Part shown: positions 33,241-42,802 of the stretch, piece by piece
How the letters are laid out: each line of letters opens with the position of its first letter
Numbering within the stretch: position 1 is the first letter of the stretch
Assembly: GCA_902524845.1 (NCBI GenBank)
Contig: CABZEW010000004.1
Coordinates: 19,785-83,784, forward strand
Length of the DNA: 64,000 nt
Reading direction: 5' to 3'
From: an uncultured Alphaproteobacteria bacterium
GTDB taxonomy: Bacteria; Pseudomonadota; Alphaproteobacteria; Rhodobacterales; Rhodobacteraceae
Translations under genes and position numbers: made by a program
Notes under the pieces: model-generated
The model's input: the letters and a program-made list of their open reading frames with translations, nothing else
Databases searched by the model: none
Told to the model about the DNA's origin: nothing

Positions 33241-33325
33241 TTTTTTCCTCAACAAACAATTGAATAATCTCAAATTTAATTTTAGTAATTAGTATAGACC
33301 AATCGTCGTACTGGATGAAGTTAAT

Positions 33326-33712
33326 ATGCAAAAGAGAAAAAATAAAGGTAAGTTTGGAGACGAGGCTTCTCAAAGACAACTGAGAGTTTCAGAGCTAATA
33401 AAGAGAAATATCTCCAAAATACTATTTGACTCGAATTTTTATGATCATAATAGAAAAAACTATTCAGCATCCGTAAGTGAGGTGCGTTGCTCTGCCGATC
33501 TTAAGATCGCAACGGTATATGTTCTTCCTTTCAATAAAATAGAGCCACAAGAGCTAACTTCTTTTTTAGGTAAAAACAAAAATGCCATCAGGCATGCTCT
33601 TGGAAAAGAGTTGTCTTTAAAATATTTACCCGACTTAAGGTTTAAAGAAGATACGCTTTTCAAACAGATAGAAAAAACCAACCAGATATTTAGAGCTCTT
33701 GAAAAAGATTAG
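33326..33712 (+). CDS. rbfA: Ribosome-binding factor A
   Basis: RbfA helps mature the 30S subunit, especially the 5' end of 16S rRNA. The 128-residue KH-like protein has the N-terminal RQLRVSELIKRNISKIL and the SEVRCSADLKIATVYVLPF strand typical of the family. It is first in rbfA-truB-rpsO-pnp, with an 7-nt gap to truB, a conserved translation cluster. Confidence 0.92.
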   Translation: MQKRKNKGKFGDEASQRQLRVSELIKRNISKILFDSNFYDHNRKNYSASVSEVRCSADLKIATVYVLPFNKIEPQELTSFLGKNKNAIRHALGKELSLKYLPDLRFKEDTLFKQIEKTNQIFRALEKD

Positions 33713-33719
33713 ATAGGCA

Positions 33720-34619
33720 GTGCAAAGGAATATATTTAACGGGTGGCTTTTAGTGAACAAACCAGCTGGCATTACATCAGCGGAAGTAGTCAGGCTATTT
33801 AAAAAAAAAATGAACCCTACAAAGATCGGTCATGCTGGAACATTGGATCCTGACGCTACGGGATTGTTACCGTTGGCGTTAGGGGAAGCAACTAAAGCAA
33901 TTCCATATCTCCTTAAATCAAAAAAAAAGTATGAAGCAACATTTTTGTATGGATTGAAAACTGCCACAGATGATGCAACAGGAAAAACTCTAAAAGCCTC
34001 ATCCTACGTGCCAAAAAAAAGTGACATATTGGAAGCCTTGAAATATTATTCGGAGGTCATCTTTCAAATTCCTCCTAAAGTCTCTGCTGTGAAAGTAAAG
34101 GGAAAAAGAGCTTACGAGCGCTTTAAAGCTAACGAGAATTTCCAACTTACAGCGAGGTATATAAATGTATATAAACTTTCATTACGCTCTTATATAGAAG
34201 GAGGAGAAACACTCATACATTTTGAGTGTGGTAAGGGTGGCTACGTAAGATCCATAGCAAGAGATATTGGAGATTATCTTGGGTGCTTTGGATACGTACA
34301 AAACCTCAACCGTATAGAGTATGGTCCTTTCAGAGCTCAAGAAGCAAATGATTTGTCTAACCTACTAGGCCTATCTACAGAAAATCTGAAGTCAAATATA
34401 AAGGCTATTGAAATTGGTATTCCTGGACTTAAAATTTTTGAATGTCATTTGGATGATTTAAAAGACTTGGAAAATGGTCGACCAATAAAATGCCCAAGTA
34501 CCTTAGATTTTTGCGAGGGTGAAGAGCTCATCGCAAAGTGCAAAGGAAGATTAGTTGGGGTTCTCTTTAGGGAAGGGGTTTTTCTGAAGGTTAAGAGAAA
34601 GTTTAATACTGAAAATTAA
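33720..34619 (+). CDS. truB: tRNA pseudouridine(55) synthase
   Basis: TruB makes pseudouridine 55 in tRNA T loops. The protein starts at GTG 33720 and has 299 residues. The early NGWLLVNKPAGITS and the catalytic-aspartate motif GHAGTLDPDATGLL (about 39-52) are clear, followed by YGLKTATDDATG and the VSAVKVKGKRAYE segment. The gene follows rbfA by 7 nt and precedes rpsO. Confidence 0.94.
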   Translation: MQRNIFNGWLLVNKPAGITSAEVVRLFKKKMNPTKIGHAGTLDPDATGLLPLALGEATKAIPYLLKSKKKYEATFLYGLKTATDDATGKTLKASSYVPKKSDILEALKYYSEVIFQIPPKVSAVKVKGKRAYERFKANENFQLTARYINVYKLSLRSYIEGGETLIHFECGKGGYVRSIARDIGDYLGCFGYVQNLNRIEYGPFRAQEANDLSNLLGLSTENLKSNIKAIEIGIPGLKIFECHLDDLKDLENGRPIKCPSTLDFCEGEELIAKCKGRLVGVLFREGVFLKVKRKFNTEN

Positions 34620-34753
34620 ATATAAATGTCACAAAGGGATCAGTATTATTTATTTTTCTCTTTATTTTTCTATAAAACCACACTAATAGGTATACTTAGT
34701 AATTAAGCCTAACTGGACGACATCCTGGTAGGTGCCAACAAAGGAGAATATAG

Positions 34754-35023
34754 ATGTCGATTACTCGAGAAGATAAAAACACTTTAATCAAAGACTATGG
34801 GACCAAAGAAGGGGATACTGGCTCACCTGAGGTTCAGGTAGCTATATTGACCAAGAGAATTTCGAATTTAACAGAGCATTTCAAAACTCATAAAAAAGAT
34901 AATCATTCTAGAAGAGGCCTTTTGAAAATGGTTTCTTTAAGACGAAAACTTTTGGACTATGTGCGAGAAAAAGATGAGAATCGCTACAAGGAACTAATTA
35001 AAAGACTAGAAATAAGAAGATAA
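34754..35023 (+). CDS. rpsO: 30S ribosomal protein S15
   Basis: S15 is a primary 16S rRNA binder in the 30S subunit. The 89 residues match the family over the whole length, including [41 protein letters not shown] and the C-terminal RLEIRR. A strong AAGGAG site precedes the ATG. The 134-nt leader could carry autoregulation as in other bacteria, but I do not identify a specific pseudoknot. Confidence 0.97.
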   Translation: MSITREDKNTLIKDYGTKEGDTGSPEVQVAILTKRISNLTEHFKTHKKDNHSRRGLLKMVSLRRKLLDYVREKDENRYKELIKRLEIRR

Positions 35024-35040
35024 AATAATCTGGTTATTTT
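35022..35040 (+). other. Small hairpin between rpsO and pnp
   Basis: AAAATAA, loop TCTGG and TTATTTT form a 7-bp AT stem starting at the end of the rpsO stop codon. It is weak for termination; it may be a processing or attenuation point before pnp. Confidence 0.35.
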
Positions 35041-35072
35041 GTTCGTAAAATTTACCAAAACAAAGGCAAGAC

Positions 35073-37205
35073 ATGTTTAATGAAATAAAGAAGACTATTG
35101 AGTGGGGACACGATAAATTAACGTTGGAAACAGGCAAGATTGCTCGACAAGCAGACTCGACAGTAATAGCAACATATGGTGAAACAGTGGTTATGGCTGC
35201 TGTTGTTTTTGCAAAAGAGTCAAAGACTGACCAAGATTTCTTTCCACTAACTGTAAATTATCAAGAAAAGTATTACGCAGCTGGGAAAATTCCTGGGGGG
35301 TTTTTCAAAAGAGAAGCGCGACCTACAGAAAAAGAAACATTAACTAGTCGCCTAATCGATAGGCCTATTAGGCCGTTGTTCGTTGATGGATTCAAAAATG
35401 AAGTACAGGTAACATGTACCGTTTTAAGTCATGACCTAGAAAATGACCCCGATATAATAGCTTTGATAGCAGCCTCCGCAGCTTTAACACTGTCTGGGGC
35501 TCCTTTTCTTGGGCCAATTGGAGCCGCTAGAGTAGGTTTTGTTAATGACTCATATGTTCTCAATCCATCAGTAGAAGACATGGATAACCTGAAAGAAAAG
35601 AGTGAGCAAAGACTTGATCTGGTTGTCGCTGGAACTAAAGATGCAGTAATGATGGTAGAGTCCGAAGCGTATGAATTATCAGAAAAGGAAATGTTGGGAG
35701 CAGTGAAGTTCGGACATGAACAGATGGCATTGGTTATTGACATGATAATCGACCTAGCAAAAGAGACTGCGAAAGAGCCCTATTCTTTTGATTATCAGCA
35801 TAACGACGACTTATATAAGAAGATATCTAAAGCAGGTAATAAAGACCTTAAAAAAGCGTTCGAAATATCCGACAAAAAAGAAAGGCAAGCTTCAGTAGCT
35901 TCCGCGATAGAGAAAATAAAAGGCTCTCTGTCAGATGAAGAAAATGAAGGTAGTGAAGTTAAAGAACTAATAAAAAAGCTCGAGTCTGAAGTTGTTAGAA
36001 ACAACATTTTAGATAATGGTACTCGTATAGATGGTAGAGACTTAACAACTGTAAGACAAATAGAGACTGAGACCCGTTTATTGCCTCGCGCACACGGATC
36101 CTCTTTGTTTACTAGGGGTGAGACGCAAGGTTTAGTTGTTACAACTCTGGGGTCTGGAGATTCTGAGCAAATTATAGATGCTCTACACAAAGACGGCAGA
36201 ATAAATTTTATGCTTCACTATAACTTTCCACCGTACTCAGTCGGAGAAACTGGTAGAATGATGGGGCCTGGCCGTCGCGAAATCGGGCATGGAAAACTAG
36301 CTTGGAGAGCCTTACAAGCGGTTTTACCCTCGGCTGAGGAGTTTCCATATACTGTACGAGTTGTTTCTGAGATTACAGAATCCAATGGATCATCTTCAAT
36401 GGCAACGGTTTGTGGATCATCTTTATCAATGATGGATGCAGGGGTACCCCTGAAAGCGCCTGTGGCTGGTGTTGCTATGGGATTGATATTAGAGGGAAAA
36501 AAGTTTGCTGTTCTAACTGACATCCTTGGAGATGAAGACCATCTTGGAGATATGGATTTTAAGGTGGCTGGAACAGAATCAGGAATAACATCTTTGCAAA
36601 TGGATATAAAAGTTGCAGGGATTACTCCTCAAATTATGGAAAAAGCACTTGACCAAGCAAAGGAGGCAAGACTACACATATTAGGCGAAATGGCCAAATC
36701 TTTGTCTGCTCCATCTGAGTTTTCACAATATGCCCCTAAAATAGAGTCTATTACTGTACCAAGTGATAAGATTAGAGAGGTTATCGGAAGCGGAGGGAAA
36801 GTGATTAAAGAAATCGTCGAAGTTTCAGGAGCGAAAGTCGATATAAACGATGACGGATTAGTAAGAATAGCATCTCAAAATAAAGAGAGCTTAGATATAG
36901 CTAGAAAAATGATTAAAGAGATTGTCGAAGACCCTATTGTCGGACAAGTTTACGAAGGTAAAGTAGTGAAATTGATGGATTTTGGTGCTTTTGTAAATTT
37001 CTACGGAAAACGGGACGGCCTTGTTCATGTTAGCCAAATAGCTGAGGAGCGCGTAAATCATCCAAAAGATGTTTTGAATGAAGGAGAAAGTGTCAAAGTT
37101 AAATTAGTGGGTATCGATGACAGAGGTAAGAGTAAACTATCGATGAAAGTTATAGACCAAAGTACAGGAAAAGAAAAAGAAAAAGAAAAAGAAAAAGAAA
37201 GTTAA
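35073..37205 (+). CDS. pnp: Polyribonucleotide nucleotidyltransferase
   Basis: PNPase degrades RNA 3'-5' using phosphate, as a trimer and in the degradosome. The 710 residues include two RNase PH domains (the first about 10-145; the second with [17 protein letters not shown] near 340), a KH domain ([16 protein letters not shown], about 566-581) and an S1 domain ([20 protein letters not shown], about 627-646). It ends in a Lys-Glu repeat tail made by a hexanucleotide microsatellite. It is the last gene of the rbfA cluster. Confidence 0.96.
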   Translation: MFNEIKKTIEWGHDKLTLETGKIARQADSTVIATYGETVVMAAVVFAKESKTDQDFFPLTVNYQEKYYAAGKIPGGFFKREARPTEKETLTSRLIDRPIRPLFVDGFKNEVQVTCTVLSHDLENDPDIIALIAASAALTLSGAPFLGPIGAARVGFVNDSYVLNPSVEDMDNLKEKSEQRLDLVVAGTKDAVMMVESEAYELSEKEMLGAVKFGHEQMALVIDMIIDLAKETAKEPYSFDYQHNDDLYKKISKAGNKDLKKAFEISDKKERQASVASAIEKIKGSLSDEENEGSEVKELIKKLESEVVRNNILDNGTRIDGRDLTTVRQIETETRLLPRAHGSSLFTRGETQGLVVTTLGSGDSEQIIDALHKDGRINFMLHYNFPPYSVGETGRMMGPGRREIGHGKLAWRALQAVLPSAEEFPYTVRVVSEITESNGSSSMATVCGSSLSMMDAGVPLKAPVAGVAMGLILEGKKFAVLTDILGDEDHLGDMDFKVAGTESGITSLQMDIKVAGITPQIMEKALDQAKEARLHILGEMAKSLSAPSEFSQYAPKIESITVPSDKIREVIGSGGKVIKEIVEVSGAKVDINDDGLVRIASQNKESLDIARKMIKEIVEDPIVGQVYEGKVVKLMDFGAFVNFYGKRDGLVHVSQIAEERVNHPKDVLNEGESVKVKLVGIDDRGKSKLSMKVIDQSTGKEKEKEKEKES
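37170..37199 (+). repeat. GAAAAA hexanucleotide repeat in the pnp 3' end
   Basis: About five GAAAAA units encode alternating Lys and Glu just before the pnp stop. Changes of whole units would alter tail length without a frameshift. Confidence 0.85.
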
Positions 37206-37206
37206 G

Positions 37207-38244
37207 TTAAACCCACCCCGATAGCTCTTTTTTCAACATATTAAAAAACATATCGATTTGAATTTTGTCATCGTTAAGACATGGAATATATAAAAAGTTT
37301 TTTCCTCCGGCTTCAATAAAACTTTCTGATATTTCCCCACATATTTCTTCCAATGTTTCAACACAATCAGAAGAAAATGCTGGGGCTATAACTGCAATGT
37401 TATGCTTACCAGACTTTGCTAAATCTGCTACTAGATCAACTGTGGCAGGCCCTACCCATTTTTCGGGTCCAAACTTTGATTGAAATGATGTCGTCAATTC
37501 ACTATCTTTCCACTTAAGCTTTTCTTTGATTAGCCTAGTTGTTTTTTGGCATTGACAATGATAAGGATCCCCGTTCAGAAGGTATCGTTCAGGCACACCG
37601 TGATAGGACATTACCAAATGCTGTGGCTTAAATTTTGATCTTTGATAAGCGGTCTCTATGGATTTTGAAATCGAACTGATAAAATCTGGGTTATCAAAGT
37701 ATGGGGGTACTGTTCTTATAGCTGGCTGCCAGTTTAACTGCATCAGAGACCTGAAGATCTGATCATTGGCAGTGGCAGTTGTTGGAGCTGCATATTGCGG
37801 ATAAAGAGGAAAAAACAGTATTTTTGTACATCCCTGAGATACCATTTTTCTTACTACACTTTCTGTTGAAGGATTGCCATATCTCATACAAAAATCTACT
37901 AAGACTTGGTCGCCATAATCTTTGTTAAACCTGCCTTTCAACTTTTTTGTTTGAGCTTTTGTTATAGTCAACAATGGACTTTCATCTTCTTTTGTATTCC
38001 AAATCTCTTTGTACGCTTCACCAGAAGAGAAGGGTCTTCTCAGTAGAATTAAGTTCAATATTGGCTTCCAAACCCAGGGAGAATAATCAATTACCCTCCT
38101 GTCTGAAAGAAACTCTTTAAGATATCTCCTCATGGACCAGTAGTCTGTCGCATCTGGAGTACCAAGGTTGCCAATTATGACACCCACTCTTTGTTTTAAA
38201 ATTTTAGGATGATCTTCTGGAGTAGTGCGGTGTTTGGCATTCAT
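37207..38244 (-). CDS. hemH: Ferrochelatase
   Basis: HemH inserts Fe(II) into protoporphyrin IX. I take the ATG at 38244 (345 residues); a TTG at 38259 is less likely. Motifs include GVIIGNLGTPDATDYWSMRRYLKEFLSDRRV, a MSYHGVPERYL segment with the metal-site histidine (about 212) and the distal glutamate region CVETLEEI. It converges on pnp with a 1-nt gap. Confidence 0.95.
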   Translation of the reverse strand: MNAKHRTTPEDHPKILKQRVGVIIGNLGTPDATDYWSMRRYLKEFLSDRRVIDYSPWVWKPILNLILLRRPFSSGEAYKEIWNTKEDESPLLTITKAQTKKLKGRFNKDYGDQVLVDFCMRYGNPSTESVVRKMVSQGCTKILFFPLYPQYAAPTTATANDQIFRSLMQLNWQPAIRTVPPYFDNPDFISSISKSIETAYQRSKFKPQHLVMSYHGVPERYLLNGDPYHCQCQKTTRLIKEKLKWKDSELTTSFQSKFGPEKWVGPATVDLVADLAKSGKHNIAVIAPAFSSDCVETLEEICGEISESFIEAGGKNFLYIPCLNDDKIQIDMFFNMLKKELSGWV

Positions 38245-38316
38245 TTTGGTTTCTTTCAATACGATTCAACTAAGCTATACCGACAAAATATCAAATAATT
38301 TTCTTTCTTTTTTCGT

Positions 38317-39051
38317 CTATTTCAAACCATATAAAAAGATAACTTCAAAAGTAGCCCTTATAAATTCAGCGTCTTCTTCTTGTCTTTTCTCTAAGAAATT
38401 TTTTAAATAATATTTTTCAACCTCATGAATGAGCTTTTTGGGCATTAGGGTTTTACGACGCCCGATAATCGCGTTTGTCTCTCCCATATTTTTAATATCC
38501 AAAAACAAATCTAATATCTTTTTATAGTCGACCATTATTATATCTCTATCGACCACACAGTTATTTAGGCCAACCTTAGCAGCCAAATTACCAACATCTC
38601 TTATTTCCGGCAATGGAGAAATCCTCGGACTAACTGCACCAAATAGTTTCATCTCGGCTTTAGCGAAAGAGTCCCTGAGCTCATTCAACGTCTCTGCTCC
38701 AAATAGGCAACATAAAAATTGACCTTTGGGTTTTAAAAGTTTCACTTTTTGAGAAAAATCACTGAACGGATCGTTAGACCAATGTAGCTGCATTAAATTT
38801 GCGTATAGGTCAATTGATGACGTTTTATCAGAATTGTTAAAAAATTCTAAAAATGTTAGTTTATCGTTTTTTTTTAACTCTTTTAAGTCACGCCTTCTAC
38901 AGCCTTCAATAAGGCCATACTCCCAGGCATTCGGTAAATCTAAAATACGTTTCTCTATATCGTTGAATATTCTTTTAAAGAGAAAATTTCTTGGCCTTGT
39001 TTCTCTTGATCTAATTTTATTTTCCTTAACTCTTTTTATGTCAAATAACAT
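38317..39051 (-). CDS. NDUFAF5/BioC-like methyltransferase-fold protein, degenerate SAM site
   Basis: With the ATG at 39051 the protein has 244 residues beginning MLFDIKRVKENKIRSRE, like NDUFAF5-type proteins. The middle and C-terminal parts (LMQLHWSNDPFSDFSQKVKLLKPKGQFLCCLFGAETLNELRDSF, then ISPLPEIRDVGNLAAKVG) match that family. However, the glycine-rich SAM motif I is absent where expected (AWEYGLIEGCRRRDLK, about 44-60). It may be non-catalytic or act as an arginine-hydroxylase/complex I assembly homologue. It lies upstream of hemH on the same strand and is divergent from a MarR gene. Confidence 0.65.
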   Translation of the reverse strand: MLFDIKRVKENKIRSRETRPRNFLFKRIFNDIEKRILDLPNAWEYGLIEGCRRRDLKELKKNDKLTFLEFFNNSDKTSSIDLYANLMQLHWSNDPFSDFSQKVKLLKPKGQFLCCLFGAETLNELRDSFAKAEMKLFGAVSPRISPLPEIRDVGNLAAKVGLNNCVVDRDIIMVDYKKILDLFLDIKNMGETNAIIGRRKTLMPKKLIHEVEKYYLKNFLEKRQEEDAEFIRATFEVIFLYGLK

Positions 39052-39121
39052 TGGTTGTTGATCCAAAAATATTTTATGATTGTAAGGTCTACCCTTTGTA
39101 AACAATAATTAGCGTGTTTTT

Positions 39122-39574
39122 ATGCTAGAATTCAATAATAAAGATATGAATTTACTAATTCTTCTTAGCGAGATAGCTACTATAGAACAATTGGCTAGAA
39201 GCAAACTTGATAACGCCCTTCCCAGGAATTTAAATATATCAAGTTTCTCTGTTTTAAATCACTTTTCTGGCTCGAAAGCAGAAAAGACGCCATTACAACT
39301 AGCAAGAAGTTTTCATGTAACTAAAGGAGCTATGACTAATACTGTGAACAAATTGGAAAAGCTAGGATACATACACGTTCGCCCAGACTGGGATGATGCC
39401 AGGAAAAAACTCATTTCAATAAGTCAAAGTGGTATAGATGCAAGAAATTATGCTATCAAGTCCATAAAGCCTATCTTAGATGAAATAATTCAGAAAACTG
39501 ATCACTTAACCAAAAAAAGTTTGTTAGGAGATTTAAGAAGTTTTCGTGAATCAATGGAAAAAAATAAGGTTTAA
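39122..39574 (+). CDS. MarR-family transcriptional regulator
   Basis: This 150-residue winged-helix repressor has NISSFSVLNHFSGSKAEKTPLQLARSFHVTKGAMTNTVNKLEKLGYIHVRPDWDDARKKLISIS, the DNA-recognition helix and beta-hairpin wing of the MarR family (about 36-103). It is divergent from the methyltransferase-like gene by about 70 nt, and its 12-nt gap to the next gene suggests co-transcription. The ligand and targets are unknown. Confidence 0.85.
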   Translation: MLEFNNKDMNLLILLSEIATIEQLARSKLDNALPRNLNISSFSVLNHFSGSKAEKTPLQLARSFHVTKGAMTNTVNKLEKLGYIHVRPDWDDARKKLISISQSGIDARNYAIKSIKPILDEIIQKTDHLTKKSLLGDLRSFRESMEKNKV

Positions 39575-39585
39575 GAGATACTATT

Positions 39586-40290
39586 TTGTTTATCCTAATC
39601 ATTGGAAGCGCACCGGATGCATTAGAGGCTAAAAGTTTTAAGAGAGAGCTTTTTCAGGGCGTCGTAACTATAAACAACGCTTGGAACGTAAGAAAAGATT
39701 GGGACTATTGTATATTTCCTGATGACTTTCCAAAAGATAGGAGGCCTAGAAAAAACAAAGACCAAAAGTTGATCGGTTCAGAGCAGTATGTTCTAGTTCA
39801 AAATAAATATGGGGGGTTCGCTTATGCTGGAGGAACAATGGCTTTTACTGCGGGATACTGGGCACTTGGACATTTCAAACCCAAAGCCATAGCATATATC
39901 GGTTGTGATATGGTTTATGATGGGGAAAATACACATTTTTATGGAAGAGGCAGCCCAGATCCTCTAAGGAAAGATCCTACTTTAAAAAATTTAAAGGCTA
40001 AGTCTGCTCGCCTCGAAGCTATTGCTGCATGTCAAAATTGCTCAGTCTTTAACCTCTCAAAAAGACCTAAAAGTAACTTAGTTTTTAGACGCACCAGCTT
40101 AGAAAAAATACCTAAAGAATGTACTCCAAGAAAAGTAAATAGTGACTTATTGAAGATTGCACTGCAGAAGGAGAAAAATTTAGGTTACTTTTTCGAGGAC
40201 GGTAAATACTGGAAACATTTAGCTAAGTTTGACCAAGAAAAAATAGATACTTTGGACAAGCTTTGGGATCAAGTTGTTGGGCTAGATTGA
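39586..40290 (+). CDS. Uncharacterised Rossmann-like protein, DUF115/sialyltransferase-like
   Basis: The 234-residue protein starts at a TTG and opens with a beta strand and glycine turn (FILIIGSAPDALEAK), then VTINNAWNV and AYIGCDMVYDGENTHFYGRGSPDPLR (about 104-129). This layout recalls DUF115 and GT42-type folds that bind a nucleotide sugar, but no catalytic residue can be named confidently. It has no signal peptide or membrane segment. A role in surface polysaccharide is possible. Confidence 0.6.
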   Translation: MFILIIGSAPDALEAKSFKRELFQGVVTINNAWNVRKDWDYCIFPDDFPKDRRPRKNKDQKLIGSEQYVLVQNKYGGFAYAGGTMAFTAGYWALGHFKPKAIAYIGCDMVYDGENTHFYGRGSPDPLRKDPTLKNLKAKSARLEAIAACQNCSVFNLSKRPKSNLVFRRTSLEKIPKECTPRKVNSDLLKIALQKEKNLGYFFEDGKYWKHLAKFDQEKIDTLDKLWDQVVGLD

Positions 40291-40294
40291 AGCG

Positions 40295-41035
40295 TCATCT
40301 TGTGGCACAAACCGCGTAGTTTACTGTAAAGTCCATTTTTGATAGCTCCCATCCCCAGGATAGTGGGTTAAATACAAATCCCTTTGTGTCCTTGACTGTG
40401 AGACCAGAATTAGAAATTAATTTTTTGAGTTCGTTCGGCTTTATGAATTTATTCCAATCATGTGTTCCCTTTGGTAACCACTGCATCACATACTCAGCAC
40501 CCAAAATAGCATATATGTAGCTCTTTAAATTCTTATTTATTGTTGAACAAAACATGAGACCTTTGCGCTTAAGTAGGTGGGAGCATTTATCTATAAAAAA
40601 TCCAGGGTTTTCTACATGCTCGACAACTTCCATGTTAAGTACTACATCGAATGTCGCCTTTTCTTTCAAAAGATCTTCCGCCGAAATATGGCGATATTTT
40701 ATATCGAGGTTCATTTTTTTTGCATGTAACGAAGCAACTTTAATATTTTTTTCCACTACATCGATGCCTAAGACTTCAGCTCCCATTCTAGCCATTGGTT
40801 CACATAACAACCCACCTCCGCAACCAATATCTAAAACTTTAATTCCTTTTAAAGGCTTCTTATCGAATACCATTTCTTTTTTAAAATGAAGAGATATGTG
40901 ATCTGTTATAAACTCTAACCTACAGGGGTTCAACATATGAAGTGGCTTGAACTTCCCTTCAGCATCCCACCACTCGGTTGCTAACTTTTCGAACTTCATT
41001 ACCTCTTCCGCGTTTATGGACGACATTGTTTTCAT
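40295..41035 (-). CDS. ubiG: Ubiquinone biosynthesis O-methyltransferase UbiG
   Basis: UbiG catalyses both O-methylations in ubiquinone synthesis. The 246 residues begin with the family's FEKLATEWWDAEGKFKPLHMLNP segment and have SAM motif I VLDIGCGGGLLCEPMARMGA (about 70-89), VEVVEHV-like NMEVVEHVENPGFFI and KGTHDWNKFIKPNEL near the C terminus. It is divergent from the aminopeptidase gene. Confidence 0.95.
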   Translation of the reverse strand: MKTMSSINAEEVMKFEKLATEWWDAEGKFKPLHMLNPCRLEFITDHISLHFKKEMVFDKKPLKGIKVLDIGCGGGLLCEPMARMGAEVLGIDVVEKNIKVASLHAKKMNLDIKYRHISAEDLLKEKATFDVVLNMEVVEHVENPGFFIDKCSHLLKRKGLMFCSTINKNLKSYIYAILGAEYVMQWLPKGTHDWNKFIKPNELKKLISNSGLTVKDTKGFVFNPLSWGWELSKMDFTVNYAVCATR

Positions 41036-41096
41036 TGAATTGTTCCTATACTCATGACATAATATACATATATATACATATTTTTTATTCTCAAGA

Positions 41097-42074
41097 ATGC
41101 CTGAACAAAATATCTCCCCAGCGAATAGACCGAGGACTACATTATTTCCTGAAATTGAACCATTTAGGAAAAATGTTATCGATCGTGGTGATGGGCACCA
41201 AATATATTACGAAGAATGTGGTAACCCTAGCGGAATACCTGTTGTAGTCGTGCATGGCGGACCAGGTGGAGGATGTAGTCCAACAATGCGCAGGTTTTTT
41301 GATCCTGATGCTTACTACATCATTCTTTTTGATCAAAGGGGCTGTGGAAGGTCTAAACCTTATGCCTCAGTCCAAAACAACACTACCTGGCATCTTGTAT
41401 CAGACATTGAGGCTATAAGGAAAAAGCTTAGCATAAAAAAAGTAGTTTTGTTTGGAGGAAGCTGGGGGGCTGCCCTTTCTTTGATATATGCCCAGTCATA
41501 TCCTGAAATGGTCAGTAAAATAATCCTTAGAGGTGTATTTACAATGACTCAGTCGGAGTTAGACTGGTTTTATAAAGAAGGTGGAGCTAGTATGTTTTGG
41601 CCTGAAGCGTGGCGAGCTTTTAAAAACATGCTTCCACTTGGAGAGCAGAAAGATATTATAGGAGGGTATCACTCAAGATTGTTTGGATCATCCCCTACCG
41701 AACAAGGCCGATTTGCTAGAGCTTGGACGGCTTGGGAAAATGCTTTAGCAAACCTCGAAAGTCCCGGATTTGGTTCTAGCCCCTCCACCGATTATGCAAG
41801 GGCTTTCGCGAGAATTGAAAACCATTACTTCAAGAACCTCGGATTCTTAAGTAACTCTCAGCAAATTAAGGATAACATGCATAAGATATTGGATATACCG
41901 TCAATAATAGTTCAGGGAAGATATGACATGATTTGTCCGCCTGGAACAGCAGACCTAATTCACAGATTATGGCCAAACTCAAATTTAGTTATGGTATCGA
42001 AAGCAGGTCATGCAATGTCTGAGTCGGGTATTACTGCGGCACTAGTTAAAGCAACTGAGCAATTTAAGAACTAG
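41097..42074 (+). CDS. pip: Proline iminopeptidase (alpha/beta hydrolase)
   Basis: This enzyme releases N-terminal proline from peptides. The 325 residues match prolyl aminopeptidase S33: VVHGGPGGGCSP oxyanion region (about 50-61), FDQRGCGRSKPYA, the nucleophile elbow GGSWGAALSL (Ser about 120) and catalytic aspartate and histidine in VQGRYDMICP and SKAGHAMSE. The 3' end overlaps the convergent lipoprotein gene by 11 nt. Confidence 0.92.
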   Translation: MPEQNISPANRPRTTLFPEIEPFRKNVIDRGDGHQIYYEECGNPSGIPVVVVHGGPGGGCSPTMRRFFDPDAYYIILFDQRGCGRSKPYASVQNNTTWHLVSDIEAIRKKLSIKKVVLFGGSWGAALSLIYAQSYPEMVSKIILRGVFTMTQSELDWFYKEGGASMFWPEAWRAFKNMLPLGEQKDIIGGYHSRLFGSSPTEQGRFARAWTAWENALANLESPGFGSSPSTDYARAFARIENHYFKNLGFLSNSQQIKDNMHKILDIPSIIVQGRYDMICPPGTADLIHRLWPNSNLVMVSKAGHAMSESGITAALVKATEQFKN

Positions 42075-42666
42075 CTTCATTTATTTTTATAATAAAACTC
42101 TCAAAGGCGCTATATGTATTTTTTCTAGGCTTTTGGAAAGATAAAATTGTCATAACAACCATTTTATTGTCGACTATGAAAAAGTATTTTCTGACAAATT
42201 CTATACGCTCTGAAGAATTGATCATTTGAAAGTTCACATGGAAAAATTTCTTTAGTAATTTCTTTTCGCCAAAGACTATCTTTTTATCACTGGTGACTGC
42301 TAGAAATTTTTTCAACTCCACATTTTTAGCGATGGTCGATAAGTATTTTTGCTGAGAAATATTATTTGGAACAATTAATTTTGTAAATGTGATATGAACA
42401 ATCGTATCAACTGGTCTACGGCTAAAATAGAAATTATTTCCGTTACTAACAGCAAGACAATTTGTTACAACCATGGTTTCTTGAAAAGCTGTGGAGCTAT
42501 AAGCGTTTTTATCCGAACAAAAACCGCTTGGAAGTTGCTGCCTTATATAAAATTGACCTGATGGTATAGAGATTGAATTGATTAGCGGCCCAGATCCAAT
42601 TGATAAACAGCCACTTAAGAATAGCAAGAAATGGATTGCTACAAATATTTTCGTTAAATTAGCCAC
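42064..42666 (-). CDS. Uncharacterised lipoprotein
   Basis: I start it at the GTG at 42666, which has a GGAGC site upstream; a GTG at 42711 would add 15 residues. The 200 residues begin with a signal peptide and lipobox LSGC (about 16-19), then a serine-rich, Val/Ile-rich mature region with two cysteines (about 48 and 69) that may form a disulfide. No family is recognised. It is probably anchored to a membrane. Confidence 0.6.
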   Translation of the reverse strand: MANLTKIFVAIHFLLFLSGCLSIGSGPLINSISIPSGQFYIRQQLPSGFCSDKNAYSSTAFQETMVVTNCLAVSNGNNFYFSRRPVDTIVHITFTKLIVPNNISQQKYLSTIAKNVELKKFLAVTSDKKIVFGEKKLLKKFFHVNFQMINSSERIEFVRKYFFIVDNKMVVMTILSFQKPRKNTYSAFESFIIKINEASS

Positions 42667-42802
42667 AATTAAAGCTCCAATTTTATAAATAGAGTTTATC
42701 CACAATGCCACTTGGAAAAAACAGTTGGTTTATTTTTATTTTGTATAATGTTATTTTTTAGTTTAGCAATAAAGATTATATAATATTCGACTGGTATCTA
42801 AA

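Noticed and set aside
35429-36523. Minus-strand ORFs inside pnp
   Set aside because: Serine-rich antisense shadows of a strongly supported gene.
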